Source of the DNA: Selenomonadaceae bacterium
GTDB lineage: Bacteria; Bacillota; Negativicutes; Selenomonadales; Selenomonadaceae
Assembly: GCA_016280345.1 (NCBI GenBank)
Contig: JAEEGN010000259.1
Coordinates: 1 to 15,273 of the forward strand
Length of the DNA stretch: 15,273 nt
Reading direction: 5' to 3'
A program made the position numbers and the translations under genes. Shown one piece after another: positions 11,974 through 15,273 of the stretch. The notes beneath the pieces were generated by a model. The model was not told the origin of the DNA. It saw only the letters and a program-made list of their open reading frames with translations, and did no database searches. Numbering within the stretch: position 1 is the first letter of the stretch; every line of letters starts with the position of its first letter.

Positions 11974-12768
11974 TCAGCTCAGCAGCAGGCTGTCGCTGTC
12001 CAGGGTGCTGCCGGCGGCTTTTTCGAACATCTGCAGGAGGTCGGGGACGGTCAGGTGCTTCTTTTCCTCGCCGGCCACGTCGATGAGGATGCGGCCGTCG
12101 TACATCATGATCAGGCGGTTGCCGCAGCGCAGGGCGTCGCGCATGTTGTGGGTGATCATCAGCGTGGTCAGGTGACGGCTTTCGACGATGTCCTTCGTGA
12201 GCCGCAGCACTTGCTCGGCCGTCTTCGGGTCGAGGGCTGCCGTGTGCTCGTCGAGCAGCAGCAGTTTCGGGTCGGCCATGGTGGCCATGAGCAGCGTCAG
12301 CGCCTGCCGCTGGCCGCCGGAGAGCAGGCCGACTTTCGATTCCAGCCGGTCCTCGAGGCCAAGGCCCAGCGTTGCCAGAAGGTCGCGGAACTTCTGCTGG
12401 TCGCTCTTCGGGGCGCTCCAGCGCAGCGACGGCATCCGGCCCCGGCGGGAGGCGATGGCCAGGTTTTCTTCGATCATCATGCCGGCGGCGGTGCCCATCA
12501 TGGGGTCCTGGAAGACGCGGCCGATGTATTTGGCGCGACGGTGCTCCGGCCAGCGGGTGATGTCCTCGCCGTCGATGGAGATGGTGCCGCGGTCCACGAA
12601 GAACGTCCCGGCGATGGAATTCATCAGCGTCGATTTCCCGGCGCCGTTGCCGCCGATGACGGTCACGAATTCGCCCGGGGAAAGGTGCAGCGAGAGGTCC
12701 ACCAGGGCGACTTTCTCGGTGATGGTGCCGGGATTGAAGGTCTTGGCAATATGCTGGATATCAAGCAT
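11974..12768 (-). CDS. ABC transporter ATP-binding protein (COG1101 / TrpZ-like)
   Basis: This 264-residue ATPase powers import by the permease encoded just upstream. Motifs: Walker A GGNGAGKST (39-47), Q-loop Gln87, signature LSGGQRQ (149-155), Walker B LLLLDE (169-174) and switch His207. The LLDEHTAALDPKTA string is characteristic of the COG1101 group, which pairs with COG4120 permeases and COG2984 binding proteins; streptococcal TrpXYZ is a studied example. AAAGGAGG precedes the ATG. Its ATG shares one base with the permease stop (TGATG), so translation is coupled. It ends at the bidirectional terminator shared with hsp20. The substrate is unknown; tryptophan, tyrosine or another small solute is possible by analogy only. 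Confidence 0.9.
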   Translation of the reverse strand: MLDIQHIAKTFNPGTITEKVALVDLSLHLSPGEFVTVIGGNGAGKSTLMNSIAGTFFVDRGTISIDGEDITRWPEHRRAKYIGRVFQDPMMGTAAGMMIEENLAIASRRGRMPSLRWSAPKSDQQKFRDLLATLGLGLEDRLESKVGLLSGGQRQALTLLMATMADPKLLLLDEHTAALDPKTAEQVLRLTKDIVESRHLTTLMITHNMRDALRCGNRLIMMYDGRILIDVAGEEKKHLTVPDLLQMFEKAAGSTLDSDSLLLS

Positions 12769-13652
12769 CAGGGCGCCTCCTTTCTCTGGCGCCCCTTGAA
12801 ACGGGCCTGCAGAAGCGGCAGCGACAGGGCGATGGCCACGAGGATTGCCGTGAACAGCTTGAGGTCGTTGGGTGGCATTCCCATCTCCAGCACCAGGGCG
12901 ATGACCACCCGGTAGACGATGGAGCCCAGGACGACCGAGAGCAGGCAGTTCCAGAAGGTACGGGTACCGAACAGCACCTCGCCGATGATGACCGAGGCCA
13001 GACCGATGACGATGGTGCCGACGCCCATGCCTACGTCGGCGAAGCCGTTGCTCTGAGCCACCAGCGCCCCGGAGACGGCTACGAGGCCGTTGGAGAGCAA
13101 GAGGCCCAGCATGATGGTGAAGTTCGTGTTGACGCCGTTGGCGCGGATCATGCTGGGATTGAAGCCGGTGGCGCGGATGGCGGCGCCGATTTCCGTACCG
13201 AAGAACCAATAGCAGAAGCCGCTGACGAGCAGTACCGAGATGAGTCCCACGATGAGCACCACGACGGTGCGGTCATCGGACAGGAAGGCGCTCTTGGTGA
13301 AGATGGTGTCTGTGGCCAGCAGCGACAGGTTCGCTTTGCCCATGATGCGCAGGTTCACCGAGTAGAGGGCGATCATCGTCAGGATACCGGCCAGCAGTGC
13401 CGGAATCCGGAGCTTCGTGGTCAGCCAGCCGGTGACGACGCCCGAGAGCATCCCGGCGATACCGGCCACGCCGATGGCGGTCAGGGGGTCGCTGCCGGCA
13501 GAGAGCAGCTTCGCCGCCGTGGCCGCGCCAAGAGGAAAGCTCCCCTCCACCGTCAGGTCAGCGATGTCCAGCACCCGGAAGGTCAGATAGACGCCGATGG
13601 CCAGGATCGACCAGAGAAGCCCCATGGATAAGGTAGGAATGATGAGATCCAA
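12768..13652 (-). CDS. ABC transporter permease (COG4120 / TrpY-like)
   Basis: A 294-residue integral membrane protein with about eight hydrophobic segments, starting LSMGLLWSILAIGVYLTF. The stretch VLDIADLTVEGSFPLGAATAA (about 28-48) is typical of this permease group, which is related to branched-chain amino acid and sugar (BPD_transp_2) permeases. The start is TTG at 13652 behind AAGGGAG. It is the first gene of a two-gene leftward unit with the ATPase. The solute-binding protein that normally precedes the permease is missing; the next gene upstream is the divergent rplS. A promoter and a leader hairpin lie upstream. Confidence 0.9.
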   Translation of the reverse strand: MDLIIPTLSMGLLWSILAIGVYLTFRVLDIADLTVEGSFPLGAATAAKLLSAGSDPLTAIGVAGIAGMLSGVVTGWLTTKLRIPALLAGILTMIALYSVNLRIMGKANLSLLATDTIFTKSAFLSDDRTVVVLIVGLISVLLVSGFCYWFFGTEIGAAIRATGFNPSMIRANGVNTNFTIMLGLLLSNGLVAVSGALVAQSNGFADVGMGVGTIVIGLASVIIGEVLFGTRTFWNCLLSVVLGSIVYRVVIALVLEMGMPPNDLKLFTAILVAIALSLPLLQARFKGRQRKEAP

Positions 13653-13684
13653 CGTGAATTACTCCCTTGTGCGCTTGTTGCGCC

Positions 13685-13709
13685 GGGAAAAGCGCCGGGC
13701 GTTTTTCCC
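13685..13709 (-). other. Leader hairpin before the ABC permease gene
   Basis: GGGAAAA and TTTTCCC flank a GC-rich core to make a stable stem in the leader of the transporter message, about 30 bases before the TTG start. No T-run follows it, so it is not an obvious terminator. It could be a control or stability element. Confidence 0.5.
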
Positions 13710-13719
13710 ATGTCAAACC

Positions 13720-13749
13720 ATTATATCAAAAAACGGGCGGGAAATGCAA
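13720..13749 (-). promoter_or_regulatory. Sigma-A promoter of the ABC transporter operon
   Basis: On the minus strand TTGCAT (13749-13744), an 18-bp spacer and a perfect TATAAT (13725-13720). Confidence 0.7.
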
Positions 13750-13811
13750 TATGGGGTACGCGAAGAAGTCCGGGCTTCGGGAAAAAATCCGCCGTTTTTT
13801 GTTTTTTTTGG

Positions 13812-13840
13812 TTGCACGGGATTCCGTTTTGTGCTATTAT
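13812..13840 (+). promoter_or_regulatory. Sigma-A promoter of rplS
   Basis: TTGCAC at 13812-13817, a 17-bp spacer and TATTAT at 13835-13840, strengthened by an extended TGC. A leader of about 70 bases follows; it holds a small GGCAG/CTGCC hairpin near 13870-13888 that could be an L19-type leader, but I cannot confirm that. Confidence 0.75.
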
Positions 13841-13917
13841 AGGCGGGTAACACGGGCGGTCCTCTGGACAGGCAGACGCGCCTGCCACGAACGTCACGGA
13901 ATGGGAGGAAAAGACAA

Positions 13918-14259
13918 ATGAACATCATCCAGGCTTTGGAAGAGGAGCAGCTGCGCTCGGATATTCCGGCGTTCCGCCCCGGCGATACGGTCCGCGTCCA
14001 CGCGAAGATCGTCGAGGGTACCCGGGAGCGTATCCAGGTATTCGAGGGCGTCGTCATTGCCCGCCAGGGGACGGGGGTCCGTGAAATGTTCACGGTTCGC
14101 CGGGTTTCCTATGGCATCGGCGTTGAGCGCATTTTCCCGGTTCACTCTCCGCGCATCGAGAAAATCGAGGTCACGCGGCGGGGCATCGTGCGCCGGGCCA
14201 AGCTCTATTACCTGCGCAACCTCACCGGCAAAGCGGCACGTATCAAGGAGCGTCGCTGA
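13918..14259 (+). CDS. rplS: 50S ribosomal protein L19
   Basis: L19 sits at the interface between the 30S and 50S subunits. The 113-residue protein is full length and matches the family throughout: PAFRPGDTVRVHAKIVEG, then RIQVFEGVVIARQG, SYGIGVERIFPVHSPRIEKI, and the basic C-terminus RRAKLYYLRNLTGKAARIKE. ATG follows GGAGGAAA. In most Firmicutes rplS is the end of rpsP-rimM-trmD-rplS; here trmD and rimM are not upstream, and rplS has its own promoter divergent from an ABC transporter. lepB follows in the same direction, as is common. Confidence 0.98.
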   Translation: MNIIQALEEEQLRSDIPAFRPGDTVRVHAKIVEGTRERIQVFEGVVIARQGTGVREMFTVRRVSYGIGVERIFPVHSPRIEKIEVTRRGIVRRAKLYYLRNLTGKAARIKERR

Positions 14260-14270
14260 TACGAATCGAA

Positions 14271-14305
14271 GGAATAGGGACTGGCGACAGTCCCTATTCG
14301 TTTTT
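14271..14305 (+). terminator. Strong terminator between rplS and lepB
   Basis: GGAATAGGGACT pairs with AGTCCCTATTC around a 6-base loop and runs into GTTTTTG. I see no promoter between it and lepB. Confidence 0.85.
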
Positions 14306-14358
14306 GCGGGCGAGGCTCCCGGCAAGGCGCCGGAGAGGTTTCCCGCGGGAGGCTGACT

Positions 14359-14886
14359 ATGGAATCTGGATCTTTGGGCGAAGAGATCAAGGACTGGGTC
14401 TTTTCCATCGCGGTCGCGGTGGTGCTGGCCTTCCTGATCCGCACCTTCATCGTCGAGCTGTACCTGGTGGAGGGTCCCTCCATGCGGCCGACGCTGCAAA
14501 GCGCCGAGCGGCTCGTCGTCAACAAGTTCATCTACCGCTTCCGCCCGCCGGAGCGCGGCGAGATACTGGTATTCCGCTATCCGCGGGATCCCAGCCGGGA
14601 CTTCATCAAGCGGGTCATCGCCGTCCCCGGCGATACCATCGAGATCAAGGAGGGGCGGGTCTACGTGAACTCCGTCCTGCTGAACGAGGACTATATCCTG
14701 AGCAAGACGCGGGGCAATTACCCGCTGGCGACGGTGCCCGAGGGGAAGATTTTCGTCATGGGGGACAACCGCAACAACTCCGAGGACAGCCGGTTCGCCG
14801 ACGTGGGCTTCGTGCCCTATGAACTCATCAAGGGGAAGGCCATCCTCGTCTTCTGGCCGCTGAGCCAGTTCAAGGCCTTGCCGTAA
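14359..14886 (+). CDS. lepB: Signal peptidase I
   Basis: Signal peptidase I cleaves signal peptides from exported proteins on the outer face of the membrane. The 175-residue protein is the single-span, Gram-positive-length form. An N-terminal membrane helix (about 13-32, WVFSIAVAVVLAFLI) is followed by the catalytic Ser41 in EGPSMRPTL, the general-base Lys84 in FIKRVIAVPGD, and box E GDNRNNSEDSR. The Ser/Lys pair marks the bacterial (P-type) enzyme. ATG follows GGGAGG. It would process the exported proteins predicted here (SYLF protein, small exported protein). It lies 99 bp after rplS but behind a strong terminator, so its own level may depend on readthrough. Confidence 0.96.
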   Translation: MESGSLGEEIKDWVFSIAVAVVLAFLIRTFIVELYLVEGPSMRPTLQSAERLVVNKFIYRFRPPERGEILVFRYPRDPSRDFIKRVIAVPGDTIEIKEGRVYVNSVLLNEDYILSKTRGNYPLATVPEGKIFVMGDNRNNSEDSRFADVGFVPYELIKGKAILVFWPLSQFKALP

Positions 14887-14911
14887 GCGGGGCGCGATTT
14901 CCGGGACGATG

Positions 14912-14939
14912 AAGCGGCGGGAAAAAACCGCCGCTTTTT
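14912..14939 (+). terminator. Terminator of lepB
   Basis: AAGCGGCGG pairs with CCGCCGCTT around a short A-rich loop, followed by TTT. Confidence 0.85.
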
Positions 14940-14949
14940 GGCATGTGTC

Positions 14950-14978
14950 TTGCAAAGGCGACGCGGATGTGCTAGGAT
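14950..14978 (+). promoter_or_regulatory. Sigma-A promoter of the FMN riboswitch transcript
   Basis: TTGCAA at 14950-14955, 17 bp, then TAGGAT at 14973-14978 with an extended TGC. The expected start near 14985 is just before the aptamer. Confidence 0.75.
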
Positions 14979-14998
14979 AAAGAGCAGAAGTTCACAGC

Positions 14999-15130
14999 GA
15001 AGTCTTTGGGGCGGGGTGCGATTCCCCACCGGCGGTACAGCCCGCGAGCCGGTTTTCCGGCACGACCCGGTGCGATTCCGGGGCCGACAGTGATAAGAGA
15101 GGTGCTCTTTGAGTCTGGATGAGAAAAGAC
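14999..15130 (+). promoter_or_regulatory. FMN riboswitch (RFN element) aptamer
   Basis: The conserved RFN blocks appear in order: CTTTGGGGCGGGGTGCGATT (from 15005), CCCCACCGGCGGTACAGCCC, GCGAGCCGG, CCCGGTGCGATTCCGGGGCC, GACAGTGATA, and AGTCTGGATGAGAAAAGAC closing the basal stem. It senses flavin mononucleotide and normally controls riboflavin synthesis or uptake (ribDEAH or ribU). Here a terminator follows 20 bases later, as expected for transcriptional control (FMN bound gives termination). No riboflavin gene is visible in the window, and the next signal is a probable insertion-sequence end. Confidence 0.95.
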
Positions 15131-15151
15131 GATGGTTTTGCGAATTACGCG

Positions 15152-15184
15152 AGCCGCCCAAAGCGATTTTGGGCGGCTTTTTTT
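15152..15184 (+). terminator. Expression-platform terminator of the FMN riboswitch
   Basis: AGCCGCCCAAA pairs with TTTTGGGCGGCT around GCGA, followed by TTTTTTT. It is the only strong stem after the aptamer and so the likely regulated terminator. Confidence 0.88.
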
Positions 15185-15200
15185 GGTAGCCGAAAAGGCG

Positions 15201-15273
15201 TTAAAAAACCACCAGCTATGCTGGTGGTAGGGAAAAGACCTTTCAGAAGAAAACCTCCCATGCTATAATCCAA
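15201..15273 (+). mobile_element. Probable end of an IS200/IS605-type insertion sequence (partial)
   Basis: A perfect 9-bp stem with a TAT loop (ACCACCAGC at 15208-15216 and its complement to 15228) is followed by a purine-rich stretch and then TGCTATAAT (15261-15269), a good extended -10 pointing right. IS200/IS605 elements have such subterminal hairpins instead of inverted repeats, with the tnpA promoter just inside. The transposase itself would lie beyond the window, so this rests on the hairpin and promoter layout and on resemblance to remembered IS200-type ends. On the minus strand the hairpin is followed by six T's, so it could instead be, or also act as, a leftward terminator. Confidence 0.5.

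Overview
The window looks like chromosome from a GC-rich, low-GC-ancestry Gram-positive (Firmicutes/Bacillota), most plausibly a motile member of the Negativicutes. This rests on an intact ctsR-mcsA-mcsB-clpC operon, CheV, an FMN riboswitch, strong Shine-Dalgarno sites and sigma-A promoters; the class is inference, since no rRNA or other decisive marker is present.

Layout. (1) 1-1151: the 3' end of a methyl-accepting chemotaxis protein converges on a Ppx/GppA phosphatase gene, with a shared bidirectional terminator between them. (2) 1294-6247: the heat-shock operon ctsR-mcsA-mcsB-clpC, with overlapping genes, a good sigma-A promoter overlaid by CtsR-type heptads, and a strong terminator. (3) 6306-9016: cheV, then a 31-bp tandem repeat that looks like three copies of a sigma-28 (flagellar) promoter, then an unrecognised 425-residue hydrophilic protein. 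(4) 9059-10713: a leftward operon of a small membrane protein, a LUD-domain protein and a secreted SYLF-domain protein. (5) 10773-11960: a tiny exported protein, then an Hsp20 gene whose promoter lies in an array of TTGA motifs spaced exactly 8 bp. (6) 11974-13749: a leftward ABC transporter (permease and ATPase) of the TrpXYZ-like uncharacterised class, without its binding protein. (7) 13812-14939: rplS and lepB. (8) 14950-15273: an FMN riboswitch with its terminator, followed at once by what looks like the end of an IS200/IS605-type element rather than a riboflavin gene.

How it fits together. In Bacillus, CtsR represses clp genes, McsA activates the arginine kinase McsB, and McsB marks proteins with phosphoarginine for ClpC-ClpP. 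The gene set is complete here, but several residues that define the mechanism are changed. McsB lacks the phosphagen-kinase reactive cysteine (Gly168) and the RGxxGE phosphate/substrate loop (QGIGSK at 208-213), and the first Arg of the RDxxRA motif is Ile. The tetraglycine thermosensor loop of CtsR reads GLGG, and the heptads at both candidate CtsR targets are spaced 8 bp instead of the usual 10. Together these suggest a diverged CtsR/McsB branch in which McsB may act as an adaptor rather than a kinase. This is the most interesting signal in the window. The second is the triple sigma-28-like promoter repeat in front of an unknown gene next to chemotaxis genes.
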